NCBI GenBank assembly: GCA_913041495.1
Contig: CAJWHT010000031.1
Coordinates: 1 to 39,899 of the forward strand
DNA: 39,899 nucleotides
DNA from: an uncultured Desulfobacteraceae bacterium
GTDB taxonomy: Bacteria > Desulfobacterota > Desulfobacteria > Desulfobacterales > Desulfobacteraceae
Direction of reading: 5' to 3'
The translations under genes and the position numbers were made by a program. Below the pieces are notes generated by a model, which was given only the letters and a program-made list of their open reading frames with translations, made no database searches and was not told where the DNA came from. Positions 7,438 to 14,088 of this stretch are shown piece after piece. The stretch's first letter is position 1; the number at the start of each line of letters is the position of its first letter.

Positions 7438-8583
7438 CTATTTAATAAGTTTCCAGGTGCCGTTCTGGATCTCCACCATGACGAAGGCTTTCGGAGAAAG
7501 CCCGTTGTGGTCTTGGGCGGAGAAGTTAAACTCGCCTGTGGTGCCCATGTGGCCCTGGGTGGATTCCAGTGCATCACGGATCTTGTTCTTATCACCGCCG
7601 CTGCCCTTCAAGGCACCGGCAAGCAGGTTCACGGCATCGTAGGCATAGCCGCCGAAGCCGGATACATTGGCGTTGTACATGGCATTATAATCCTTCTGGT
7701 AGTCTTCCAGGATGGCCCTCTGGGGATCACTGCCGTCAAGCAGACCGGTCACAAGGATCTTGCCCGTGGGAAGGATAATACCGTTGGCTGCATCCCCGGC
7801 CAGCTCAATGAACTTGGGCGAGGCAACCCCGTGGCTCTGGTACAGGGGCAGATCAATTTTAAGCTGCTTTACGTTTTTGGCCACAACCGCAGGTCCGGGG
7901 TTGGTGCCCCAGCATACGATGGCATCGGGACCCGCCGCCTTGATCTTGGTCAGCTGGGCTGTCATGTCAGTGTCTTTGGCGCCGAAACTGTCCGCCTGAA
8001 CCACTTCAAGACCGAAATCTTTGGCCTGGTTCAGCAACTGGTGCTTACCGCTTTCCCCGAAGGAGTTGGAGACGGTGAGGACACCGATCTTTTTAATACC
8101 CCGGGCCTTCATATGCTGATAAACGGCAGCCACGGCCAGAAGGTCACTCTGGGCGGTTTTAAATACCCATGGTTTTACCGGGGAGGTGATCTTCACACCG
8201 GCGGCGCAGGAGATCAAGGGGACCTGGGCCCGCTCCACAAAGTTCACGATGGCCAGGGTAGTGGGGGTGGTGGACGGCCCGATGATCGCCAGGACCTTGT
8301 CCTTGTGCAACAGTTTGTTCACGGCGGATACCGCTTTTGCGGGATCGCCTTCGGAATCGTAAATCACAGCTTCCAGTTTGACGCCGTCAATACCGCCCGC
8401 GGCATTTATCTTTTCGATCATCATCTCCATGGTCTTCTGCTCGGGATCCCCCAGGAACGATGCCCGGCCCGTGGAAGAAAAAATACCGCCGATTTTGTAA
8501 ACCGATGCGGCATACAGGCCGTCCGCTGCCAACAGGGCCATCACCAAAACTGCAATTGCCATTGAGATTCGCTTCATGATCAT
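7438..8583 (-). CDS. livK: Periplasmic substrate-binding protein, LivK/LivJ family
   Basis: A type I periplasmic binding protein of about 381 residues that captures the transported amino acid or related compound and delivers it to LivHM. It begins with a Sec signal (MKRISMAIAVLVMALLAADG, likely cut after YAA), then the family start VYKIGGIFSSTGRASFLG, the IIGPSTTPTTLAIV loop and GYAYDAVNLLAGAL. There is no lipobox Cys. Three ATGs are in frame (8589, 8583, 8577). The middle one is about nine bases from AAGGAGA and is preferred. It is the first gene of the operon, about 300 bases downstream of the promoter, after a leader with a Phe-rich peptide and a terminator. The substrate is unproven. The leader argues for an aromatic amino acid. 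Confidence 0.9.
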   Translation of the reverse strand: MIMKRISMAIAVLVMALLAADGLYAASVYKIGGIFSSTGRASFLGDPEQKTMEMMIEKINAAGGIDGVKLEAVIYDSEGDPAKAVSAVNKLLHKDKVLAIIGPSTTPTTLAIVNFVERAQVPLISCAAGVKITSPVKPWVFKTAQSDLLAVAAVYQHMKARGIKKIGVLTVSNSFGESGKHQLLNQAKDFGLEVVQADSFGAKDTDMTAQLTKIKAAGPDAIVCWGTNPGPAVVAKNVKQLKIDLPLYQSHGVASPKFIELAGDAANGIILPTGKILVTGLLDGSDPQRAILEDYQKDYNAMYNANVSGFGGYAYDAVNLLAGALKGSGGDKNKIRDALESTQGHMGTTGEFNFSAQDHNGLSPKAFVMVEIQNGTWKLIK

Positions 8584-8650
8584 CGTCATTCTCTCCTTTT
8601 CCTCATTAAAAAGAAAAATTAAAATTAGCCGCAGGACGTTTTCTTCTCAT

Positions 8651-8687
8651 CATAAAAAAAGGGCTGCGGGATGTCCCACAGTCCTCT
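8651..8687 (-). terminator. Intrinsic terminator in the liv operon leader
   Basis: On the minus strand CTGTGGG (8681-8675) and CCCGCAG (8670-8664) form a 7-bp stem with one G-U pair around the tetraloop ACAT. A weaker extension (AGAGG with CCTTT) leads into a run of seven U residues at 8659-8653. It lies upstream of livK and downstream of the leader peptide, so it would stop transcription before the structural genes unless it is disrupted. Confidence 0.8.
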
Positions 8688-8689
8688 AT

Positions 8690-8787
8690 ACGCAACAAAA
8701 CCATGGGGAGCCCTTTTCGGTCTGCCCATGGCCTCCGGGGTGTTGCGTTTGTTTTCCGCGTTTTACCTGGATGCCTACCGGGCAGAC
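8690..8787 (-). promoter_or_regulatory. Competing leader hairpins (attenuator switch) of the liv operon
   Basis: Several mutually exclusive helices can be drawn on the minus-strand RNA. Helix 1:2 is GTCTGCCC (8787-8780, overlapping the last codons of the leader peptide) with GGGCAGAC (8727-8720), 8 bp perfect. Helix 2:3 is CCATGGG (8731-8725) with CCCATGG (8707-8701), closed outside by ACGCAACA (8748-8741) with TGTTGCGT (8697-8690). In addition AAAAGGGCT (8717-8709) can pair over 9 bp with AGCCCTTTT (8665-8657), which would open the terminator. Segment 2 is shared between 1:2 and 2:3. Which state favours read-through cannot be decided by eye. Confidence 0.7.
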
Positions 8788-8843
8788 TTTATAAAAAAGA
8801 AGCCGGTAAATCGTTGGAACCAGTAAAAAAAACGGAAAGCCAT
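8775..8843 (-). CDS. Phenylalanine-rich leader peptide (attenuator) of the liv operon
   Basis: A 22-codon reading frame in the transcript leader, with GGGGA five bases before ATG at 8843 and a TAG stop at 8777-8775. An in-frame ATG at 8849 is less well placed. It encodes Phe at codons 3, 5, 6, 9, 12, 15, 16 and 17, Tyr at 7 and Trp at 8. That is eight Phe and two other aromatic residues in 22, including FRFFYWF and FFF runs. This closely resembles the known leader peptides of E. coli pheA and pheST in style, not by homology. The last codons overlap the first arm of the leader hairpins, so a ribosome stalled at the FFF run would cover that arm. The role is inferred, but the combination is hard to explain by chance. 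Confidence 0.75.
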   Translation of the reverse strand: MAFRFFYWFQRFTGFFFIKSAR

Positions 8844-8893
8844 TCGCATCCCCAATACATATAAAAAAGGTAAATCTTAAAAAAACAGCTTCT

Positions 8894-8922
8894 TTCCTAA
8901 TGGACCGCCGTCCAATAGTCAA
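8894..8922 (-). promoter_or_regulatory. liv operon promoter overlapped by a TetR-type palindrome
   Basis: On the minus strand TTGACT (8922-8917) is a good -35. Seventeen bases on, TAGGAA is a poor -10. The spacer is filled by a 22-bp palindrome at 8897-8918 with arms CTATTGGAC and GTCCATTAG around GGCG, one mismatch only. Such GGAC-N4-GTCC dyads are typical of TetR-family operators, though no regulator gene is next to it. Transcription would begin about 45 bases before the leader peptide. The remaining bases up to 9048 are AT-rich, with no gene or structure I can support. Confidence 0.5.
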
Positions 8923-9048
8923 GGCTTTTTGAAACCATGTGTTTATGGGGCTTTTGGCGTTTTGTAGGCCTGAAAATTAAAAGGCTTGCGATTGTTTTGC
9001 CGAATGCGATTTTTTGCTGGGAAAATTAGCAGAACGGGTTTGTTTTCT

Positions 9049-9098
9049 TAATATAAAAAAATAGCAGGCCACCCGATTATCTTATCGGGCAGCCTGCT
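9049..9098 (-). terminator. Strong intrinsic terminator of the GcvT-like gene
   Basis: Minus-strand AGCAGGC and CCCGAT pair with ATCGGG and GCCTGCT around a short loop, interrupted by a two-base internal mismatch. ATTTTTTTAT follows. It lies about 30 bases after the stop codon at 9130. Confidence 0.9.
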
Positions 9099-9129
9099 GG
9101 CCTGTTAAGGGACAAAAAAATAACGGGGA

Positions 9130-10224
9130 CTATCGGGTTTTGATGTCGTAAACCGGGAATTTCACCACGGTGGCGGTGCACATACCTTGTTCCCGCTGGA
9201 TTTCAAGTTTGGTGCCCACGGGTTTAAGTTCGGGGATTACATGGGCCAGGGCCAGGGATTTGTTCATTCGATGGGTCCAGACCGGCTTGTCATGGACCTG
9301 GCCGACCTGCTCACCGTTTACAAAAATCTTTTCTCCGCCCTTGAGGGCTTCTGTGATATCAACGTCCAGTCCCACCAGTTTATATCGCTCTTTGCCCTCA
9401 GCGGCCATGAGTGCCTCTTTGCCCCGAAAGTCGCCTTTATTGCGATCCACAGACCACCCCATGTTGACTTCCCAGGGGGTGTTTTCCATGAGGTCAAAGC
9501 GTCTCCACAGAAGTCCTGCTTCCATTCTCAGGGGGAAGACGCTTTCAACGGCGCAGGGCAGCATGCCCATGGGTCTGCCGTATTCCAAAATGCTGTCCCA
9601 GACCGTTACGGCCTGGTCCGGGCCGCACATGATTTCATAGCCGCGCTCACCGGAAAAACCGGTGCGGGAAATCATAACCTTGCAGCCGAACAGTTCTGTT
9701 TCGTTGAGATGGGTGAAATAATCAAGGGCTGCAATATCATCGGGGGAATGGGCATCCAGAAGCTCCACAGCTTTAGGACCCTGCAGGGAAATCAGATGGG
9801 TCCAGTAATCGTACTCCACCACGCAATCCAGACCTTCGGCAGAAAGCTCCACCATGGCCCTTGCGCAGCCGTCACCGTGGCAGCCCAGCCATTGGTCATT
9901 GCCCAGGTTAAAGACGATGCCGTCATCACAGATCACACCGGTTTCCCTCAGGTAAGGACCGTATTTGGACTGACCGGGTTTGATTTTGTTCACATCGAAG
10001 GTGACGGCGTGGTCCAATGCCTTTGCCGCATCGGGCCCTGAAACCCTGAATTTGAGAAAAGCGGTGAAATCATACATGCCGGCGGCTTCCCGGATGGCAT
10101 CGTGTTCTTCTTTGGGGTCTGTGTTGTAAGTCAGGGGCACTCCCATACGGATATACTCTTGAAGGTCGCCGCCCAGGTCTATATGGCGGGCGGTCAGCGC
10201 TGATGTCCGCGTAATTTGTGTCAT
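9130..10224 (-). CDS. Solitary GcvT/DmdA-family aminomethyltransferase-like protein
   Basis: A 364-residue protein of the folate-binding T-protein superfamily. Members move a one-carbon unit from an aminomethyl, dimethylsulfonio or methylamine group to tetrahydrofolate. Visible blocks are the N-terminal AAGMYDFTAFLKFRVSGPDA, the CDDGIVFNLG strand, ISLQGPKAVELL, RTGFSGERGYEI and the C-terminal OB/GCV_T_C region starting near FRGKEALMAAEG. ATG at 10224 is chosen because AAAGGAGA lies five bases upstream and the family homology starts at once; the frame is open further upstream but that part is not protein-like. No gcvH, gcvP or lpd is nearby, so it is probably not a glycine cleavage subunit. 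A DmdA-like or methylamine/betaine demethylase role fits the family, but the substrate cannot be read from the sequence. Confidence 0.85.
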   Translation of the reverse strand: MTQITRTSALTARHIDLGGDLQEYIRMGVPLTYNTDPKEEHDAIREAAGMYDFTAFLKFRVSGPDAAKALDHAVTFDVNKIKPGQSKYGPYLRETGVICDDGIVFNLGNDQWLGCHGDGCARAMVELSAEGLDCVVEYDYWTHLISLQGPKAVELLDAHSPDDIAALDYFTHLNETELFGCKVMISRTGFSGERGYEIMCGPDQAVTVWDSILEYGRPMGMLPCAVESVFPLRMEAGLLWRRFDLMENTPWEVNMGWSVDRNKGDFRGKEALMAAEGKERYKLVGLDVDITEALKGGEKIFVNGEQVGQVHDKPVWTHRMNKSLALAHVIPELKPVGTKLEIQREQGMCTATVVKFPVYDIKTR

Positions 10225-10582
10225 GTCTTTCTCCTTTGTTTTTTTATGGGTTATTTGGATATCTGTTTGCAAAATTTGAATCCAAAAGCTTTCAGTTTGC
10301 AATGGGCTTCGCAATTGATGTGCCAGAAGATGGGGTGGAGCGTAAAAGGTCATTATTTCAGGTAGTTGGGTGTGTGTCCGGGGGGGGCAGGTTGTCTGGG
10401 AAGCTAATAAAATTCTTAAATTCCGGATCTGGGATTTAAGGAATTTGTCAAATTGGGTGGCATTCCTTTTATTTTGTCCAATTCCGTCGTTTGGTCCCGT
10501 CGCTTGGCTGTGGTTGATTTTACCGGGACGAACCGGTATTGTGTGAGCCTGATTATTAAATAAGGTAAATGGCAGGGGGAAT
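10225..10582. promoter_or_regulatory. Divergent intergenic region with inverted repeats
   Basis: No gene is supported here. The most obvious structure is an AT-rich imperfect palindrome at 10410-10446 (arms like AAATTCTTAAATTCC and GGGATTTAAGGAATTT, offset by one base). It lies just downstream of a minus-strand TTGACA at about 10446-10451. It could be an operator for the GcvT-like gene. There is an 8-G run at 10380-10387. The nitrilase promoter is listed separately. Confidence 0.4.
10514..10542 (+). promoter_or_regulatory. Probable sigma70 promoter of the nitrilase-rfaE2-pgeF-selD cluster
   Basis: TTGATT and TATTGT are separated by exactly 17 bases, 41 bases before the nitrilase ATG. The spacer and the start of the -10 box hold an 18-bp dyad (TACCGG, six bases, CCGGTA at 10521-10538) that could bind a repressor. 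Confidence 0.5.
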
Positions 10583-11371
10583 ATGCAACCGGTATTTAAG
10601 GCGGGAGCCGTACAATTTGATGTTACCGATGGTGACGTTGACGGCAATCTTGCAACGGCATTCCTGATGCTGGATGAACTGGCGCTAAAAGGTGTCGCAC
10701 TGGCCGTCCTGCCCGAGTTGTTTTCCTGCGGGTTTGACAATGAGCGGATTGGCCGGCATGCCCAAAACACGCCTGAGGTGCTGGCGCGAATGACACGGTT
10801 TGCCAGGGACAGGGATATGGCAGTGGCCGGGACTCTGCCGGAAGCCGACGGCGGCCGGGTGTTCAACACCCTTTATTTTATAGACCGGGACGGGGAAATC
10901 CGGGGGACGTACCGGAAACTGCATCTGTTTCCACTTACCGGTGAACACCTTTATTATACGGCAGGCAACAGGGCGGTGGCCGTTGATACCAGTTTCGGCC
11001 GGATCGGGCTGATGATCTGCTATGATTTGAGATTTCCTGAACTTGCCCGGAAACTGTTTCTGGACGCTGCCGATGTTTTTGTGGTGTCTGCACAGTGGCC
11101 CACTCCGCGTGCCGGGCATTGGCAGGCGCTGATCCGGGCACGTGCCATAGAGAACCAGGCCTTTTTTATCTGCAGTAACCGGACGGGGGGGGGGGACGGG
11201 GAGCTTATGTTTCCCGGGCTGTCCACCGTGGTGGGCCCCACCGGGGACGTGCTGGCGGAAGCCGGGGATACACCGGGTGTGATTTGTTGTGATATGGATA
11301 TGGGGCAGGTGGCAGCTTTCAGGCGGACCATTCCCATCAGAAAAGACAGAAGGGAAGATATATATGGCTGA
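10583..11371 (+). CDS. Carbon-nitrogen hydrolase (nitrilase/omega-amidase family)
   Basis: A 262-residue cytoplasmic amidase of the nitrilase superfamily. The Glu-Lys-Cys triad is present: Glu45 in LPELFSCG, Lys112 in YRKLHLFP and Cys146 in MICYDLRFPELAR. The YDLRFPE and SCGFDN contexts resemble the Nit2/omega-amidase branch, which hydrolyses alpha-ketoglutaramate-type amides, but substrate assignment is uncertain. The start has GGGGGA upstream. An uninterrupted run of 11 G (11185-11195) encodes the TGGG of the CNRTGG block, a likely slippage site. The gene overlaps the next one by eight bases, so the cluster is translationally coupled. Confidence 0.88.
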   Translation: MQPVFKAGAVQFDVTDGDVDGNLATAFLMLDELALKGVALAVLPELFSCGFDNERIGRHAQNTPEVLARMTRFARDRDMAVAGTLPEADGGRVFNTLYFIDRDGEIRGTYRKLHLFPLTGEHLYYTAGNRAVAVDTSFGRIGLMICYDLRFPELARKLFLDAADVFVVSAQWPTPRAGHWQALIRARAIENQAFFICSNRTGGGDGELMFPGLSTVVGPTGDVLAEAGDTPGVICCDMDMGQVAAFRRTIPIRKDRREDIYG

Positions 11372-11852
11372 TAAACGGGCCTCCCTGGATGAAATCCGGG
11401 CCCTGGCTGCGGACTACCGGGCACAGGGAAAATGCGTGGTGTTTACCAACGGGTGTTTTGATATCCTCCATGCCGGGCATGTGTCGTACCTTGCCAAAGC
11501 AAAGGCGTGCGGTGATGTGCTGGTGCTGGGGCTGAATTCAGATGCCTCGGTCCGGGGGATAAAAGGGGATAAAAAGCCGGTGATCAGTGAGGATCAGCGG
11601 GCCATCGTGATGTCGGCCCTGGAGATGGTGGATCATGTGGTGCTGTTTGAAGAACCTGATCCGGAAAACCTGATCCATGCCGTGGTACCCCAGGTGCTGG
11701 TGAAGGGGGCGGACTGGCCGGAAGACCAGATCATCGGCGGAGATTTTGTGAAGGCCAACGGGGGCAGGGTGGAGCGGATTGCCTTTGAGCAGAATATCTC
11801 CACCACAAAGATTATTGAACGGATCGGGCGGCGGTTTTATGGGGCGTCCTGA
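11364..11852 (+). CDS. rfaE2: D-glycero-beta-D-manno-heptose 1-phosphate adenylyltransferase (stand-alone HldE C-domain)
   Basis: A 162-residue nucleotidyltransferase that activates heptose-1-phosphate to ADP-heptose for the LPS inner core. The cytidylyltransferase-fold signature is complete: FTNGCFDILHAGHVSYL holds the HxGH motif, then LNSDASVRGIKG and the C-terminal ISTTKIIERI block. In E. coli this domain is fused to the heptose-7-phosphate kinase. Here it stands alone, so a separate kinase (HldA type) is expected elsewhere. ATG at 11364 overlaps the nitrilase stop and has AAGGGAAG before it. The frame is open upstream, but that region codes for the nitrilase. Confidence 0.92.
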   Translation: MADKRASLDEIRALAADYRAQGKCVVFTNGCFDILHAGHVSYLAKAKACGDVLVLGLNSDASVRGIKGDKKPVISEDQRAIVMSALEMVDHVVLFEEPDPENLIHAVVPQVLVKGADWPEDQIIGGDFVKANGGRVERIAFEQNISTTKIIERIGRRFYGAS

Positions 11853-12645
11853 AAAGATGACAAGCCGTGGGGTGGTGCCGTTGCGGTTTGACCACCTGGC
11901 TGCGGTGCCCGGTATCGTTCACGGTGTGTTTCCCAGAACCTGTGGTGTGAGTGACGGGGCTTTTTCCGGGTTGAACCTGGGGCTGGGCTGCGGGGATGAT
12001 CCGGCGCTTGTGGCTGAGAACCGGCGGCTGATGCTGGCTTCCCTTGGGCTGCAAAGATCCGTGTTTCTCAAACAGGTCCACGGCACCCGGATACAGGTGT
12101 TAAAGCAGGGCGATACTATTAAGGATAACCTGTGGAATCCGGAAACCGGCACAACACCGGTCCCTCTGGAAGGAGACGGTGTGGTGACGGACATCCCGGA
12201 TGTGGGGCTGGTCATCCAGGTGGCGGACTGCCAGGCAGTGGTGCTGTATGATCCGGTCCGGGGTGTGGTGGGCAATGTACACTCGGGATGGCGGGGAAGT
12301 ATTTCCGATATCCTGGGAAAATCTGTGTGGGTCATGACAGATGCGTTCGGCTGCCGGCCTGAAGATATGCTTGCGGGTATTTCCCCCTCCCTTGGTCCCT
12401 GCTGCGCGGAGTTTATCAATTATAAGGAAGAGATTCCCGAAGGTTTATGGCAATATAAGGCGGATGGGCGGCCATACTTTGATTTCTGGCGGATGTCCCG
12501 GGACCAGTTGACGGCATGTGGCGTGAAACAGGGCAATATTCAGCAGATGGACCTATGCACGGTGTGTCATACAGACCGTTTTTTCTCCTATCGGGGTGAA
12601 AAGACCACAGGACGGTTCGGGGCGGTTATCGCTTTGACAAAATAG
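11839..12645 (+). CDS. pgeF: Peptidoglycan editing factor PgeF / polyphenol oxidase (YfiH/LACC1) family
   Basis: About 268 residues of the YfiH family. E. coli PgeF removes mis-incorporated L-serine-containing muropeptide precursors, and other members show purine nucleoside phosphorylase or oxidase activity. The zinc and active-site residues are in place: LKQVHGTRI, VADCQAVVLYD and GNVHSGWRGS. The N-terminal block GVSDGAFSGLNLGLGCGDD and the C-terminal CTVCHTDRFFSYR are both present. The start at 11839 overlaps the rfaE2 stop by 14 bases. A second ATG at 11857 is possible. The precise reaction in this organism is not determined by sequence. Confidence 0.9.
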   Translation: MGRPEKMTSRGVVPLRFDHLAAVPGIVHGVFPRTCGVSDGAFSGLNLGLGCGDDPALVAENRRLMLASLGLQRSVFLKQVHGTRIQVLKQGDTIKDNLWNPETGTTPVPLEGDGVVTDIPDVGLVIQVADCQAVVLYDPVRGVVGNVHSGWRGSISDILGKSVWVMTDAFGCRPEDMLAGISPSLGPCCAEFINYKEEIPEGLWQYKADGRPYFDFWRMSRDQLTACGVKQGNIQQMDLCTVCHTDRFFSYRGEKTTGRFGAVIALTK

Positions 12646-12665
12646 CACAGCTTTCAGAGAAACAT

Positions 12666-13742
12666 ATGAGCGTGAACCGGAAAAAAAACGAAATGAAACC
12701 CAGGACACGAATCAACCTGACCCAGAAGGTCAAGGCTGCCGGTTGAGCGGCAAAACTGGATCCGGGGGCACTGGATCTTATCGTGTCGGGCTTGAACGTG
12801 CCGGGACATCCGGATCTGCTCCGGGGCCTGGAGACACCGGATGATGCCGGGGTATTCCGTATCAACGAAGACACCGCCCTGGTGCAGACCTTGGACTTTC
12901 TGACACCGGTGACGGATGATCCTTTTGATTTCGGCAGGATTGCCGCAGCCAATTCCCTGTCCGATGTCTATGCCATGGGTGGCAGGCCGCTGACCGTGAT
13001 GAACATCGTGTGCTTTCCGTCATGTGACCTTGCTACCGATATCCTGCCGGATATCCTTGCCGGCGGCATGGAAAAAATAACCGAAGCGGGTGCCGTGCTT
13101 TTAGGGGGGCATTCGGTGGATGACCCCGAGATAAAATACGGGTTGTCGGTTACCGGTATCGTCCATCCGGACCAGATACTGGCAAATTCAACGGTGCAGG
13201 CGGGCGATGATATTATCCTTACAAAACCTGTGGGCACCGGGGTCATGTCAACGGCGCAAAAAGGCGGGCTTGCAACAGACGCGCAGGTGAGAACCGCTGT
13301 TGAAAGTATGGCGGCACTCAACCTCTATGCGGCGGAAGCCATGGCAGGTATTGATATCCATGCCTGCACAGATGTCACCGGGTTCGGTCTGGCGGGCCAT
13401 CTTTTGGAAATGGCAAAGGGCGGGCGGAAGCACCTAACGCTTTTTGCAGGACAGGTGCCCCTGCTGGACGGGGCACAGGATTTTGCGGCCATGGGGATGG
13501 TGCCGGCAGGGGCCCATAAAAACCGTCAGTTTTTTGAAGCCCATACCCGGGTGGCTGGTGGTGTTGACAGAAGCTTGACAGACCTTTTGTTTGATCCCCA
13601 GACATCGGGGGGGCTGCTGGTGAGTTTGCCGCCGGATCAGACCGGTTTATACCTTGAGCAGCTAGAAGAAAAAGGGATATCAGGACGTTGCGTGGGGCGG
13701 GTGAAAACCGAGCATATCAACGGTTTTCTGGATATTTGCTAA
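12666..13742 (+). CDS. selD: Selenide, water dikinase (selenophosphate synthetase), itself a selenoprotein
   Basis: Makes selenophosphate from selenide and ATP, the selenium donor for Sec-tRNA. Read from ATG at 12666, the frame is 358 residues with one in-frame UGA at 12744-12746. The local sequence is KAAGUAAKLDPG, so UGA sits at the position of the catalytic Cys/Sec (Cys17 in E. coli), three residues before the conserved Lys30. Stopping translation at UGA, or starting after it at 12783, would remove the catalytic N-terminus. The rest is normal: ADP/Mg-binding LVQTLDFLTPVTDDP, LSDVYAMGGRP, GGHSVDDPEIKYG, CTDVTGFGLAGHL and FDPQTSGGLL. The Shine-Dalgarno is weak. Because SelD is needed to make selenocysteine, its own synthesis depends on selenium. 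It ends the nitrilase-rfaE2-pgeF-selD cluster. Confidence 0.93.
12744..12778 (+). promoter_or_regulatory. UGA(Sec) codon with candidate bacterial SECIS hairpin in selD
   Basis: UGA at 12744-12746 is followed by a stem GATCC (12759-12763) with GGATC (12773-12777), extendable by a G-U pair, around the 9-base loop GGGGGCACT. The loop begins with G and starts 17 bases after the UGA, which agrees with the loose rules for SelB-binding bacterial SECIS elements. Confidence 0.65.
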
Positions 13743-13754
13743 AGGGTTTTTTCA

Positions 13755-13772
13755 CGTTGACTTAGGTCAACG
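13755..13772 (+). promoter_or_regulatory. Perfect 18-bp palindrome of CRP/FNR type before the F0 ATPase genes
   Basis: CGTTGAC-TTAG-GTCAACG is an uninterrupted dyad whose core TTGAC-N4-GTCAA fits the general CRP/FNR-family half-site spacing. It lies between selD and atpZ. Its TTGACT could also serve as a -35, with TATTTG 17 bases on. There is no U-tract, so a selD terminator is less likely. Confidence 0.45.
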
Positions 13773-13844
13773 CATATGATATTTGCTCTCAAGATAATTG
13801 AAATTTTGGACGCCGGAAGATGACACGTCCGTAAAGGTAGACTG

Positions 13845-14063
13845 ATGAAAAAGGACAAAGGCAAAGCCTTTAGGGAAATAGGGTATTTTGCCAGCCTCGG
13901 CATGTCGGTGGCCCTCTCCATTTTCATCGGGCTGGGCATCGGTATCTGGCTGGACAAAAAATTCGATACAGAGCCTATCCTGCTTTTTGTGGGGCTGTTT
14001 TTCGGCATTGCTGCCGGGTTCAGCAACATCATCCGGGCAGGGCAGAAAGGCAAAAAGTATTAA
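13845..14063 (+). CDS. AtpZ/AtpI-type small membrane protein of the F0F1 ATP synthase operon
   Basis: A 72-residue protein with two membrane segments (YFASLGMSVALSIFIGLGIGIWL and ILLFVGLFFGIAAGFSNII) and basic ends. This is the usual form of the AtpZ/AtpQ-type protein at the head of ATP synthase operons, where with AtpI it is thought to help Mg2+ handling or c-ring assembly. The hallmark GLGIGIWLDKKF is visible. ATG at 13845 follows AAAGGTAG. It is the first gene of the atp cluster and is separated from atpI by 25 bases. Confidence 0.85.
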   Translation: MKKDKGKAFREIGYFASLGMSVALSIFIGLGIGIWLDKKFDTEPILLFVGLFFGIAAGFSNIIRAGQKGKKY

Positions 14064-14088
14064 AAGGGATACGAAAACGGATTTTTAA

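Noticed and set aside
7507-8565. 352-codon plus-strand open frame
   Set aside because: Exactly antisense to livK, which has clear family motifs; the plus frame is Gly/His-rich shadow sequence.
8690-8900. Liv leader as a known riboswitch or 6S RNA
   Set aside because: I looked for the conserved cores of TPP, SAM, cobalamin, glycine, lysine, c-di-GMP and THF riboswitches and for SRP and 6S signatures and recognised none.
8686-8922. 78-codon minus-strand frame across the liv leader
   Set aside because: Its only early start is a TTG that is really the -35 box; it has no ribosome site and crosses all the leader hairpins. The short Phe-rich frame is a better explanation.
9187-10041. 284-codon plus-strand open frame
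   Set aside because: Antisense to the GcvT-like gene and without recognisable motifs.
10225-10869. Long N-terminal extension of the GcvT-like protein
   Set aside because: The frame stays open but its translation is unlike protein, overlaps the nitrilase gene in antisense, and a strong Shine-Dalgarno fixes the start at 10224.
12783-13742. selD starting at 12783
   Set aside because: That start lacks a ribosome site and removes the catalytic Cys/Sec and Lys; the upstream frame with UGA restores the family N-terminus.
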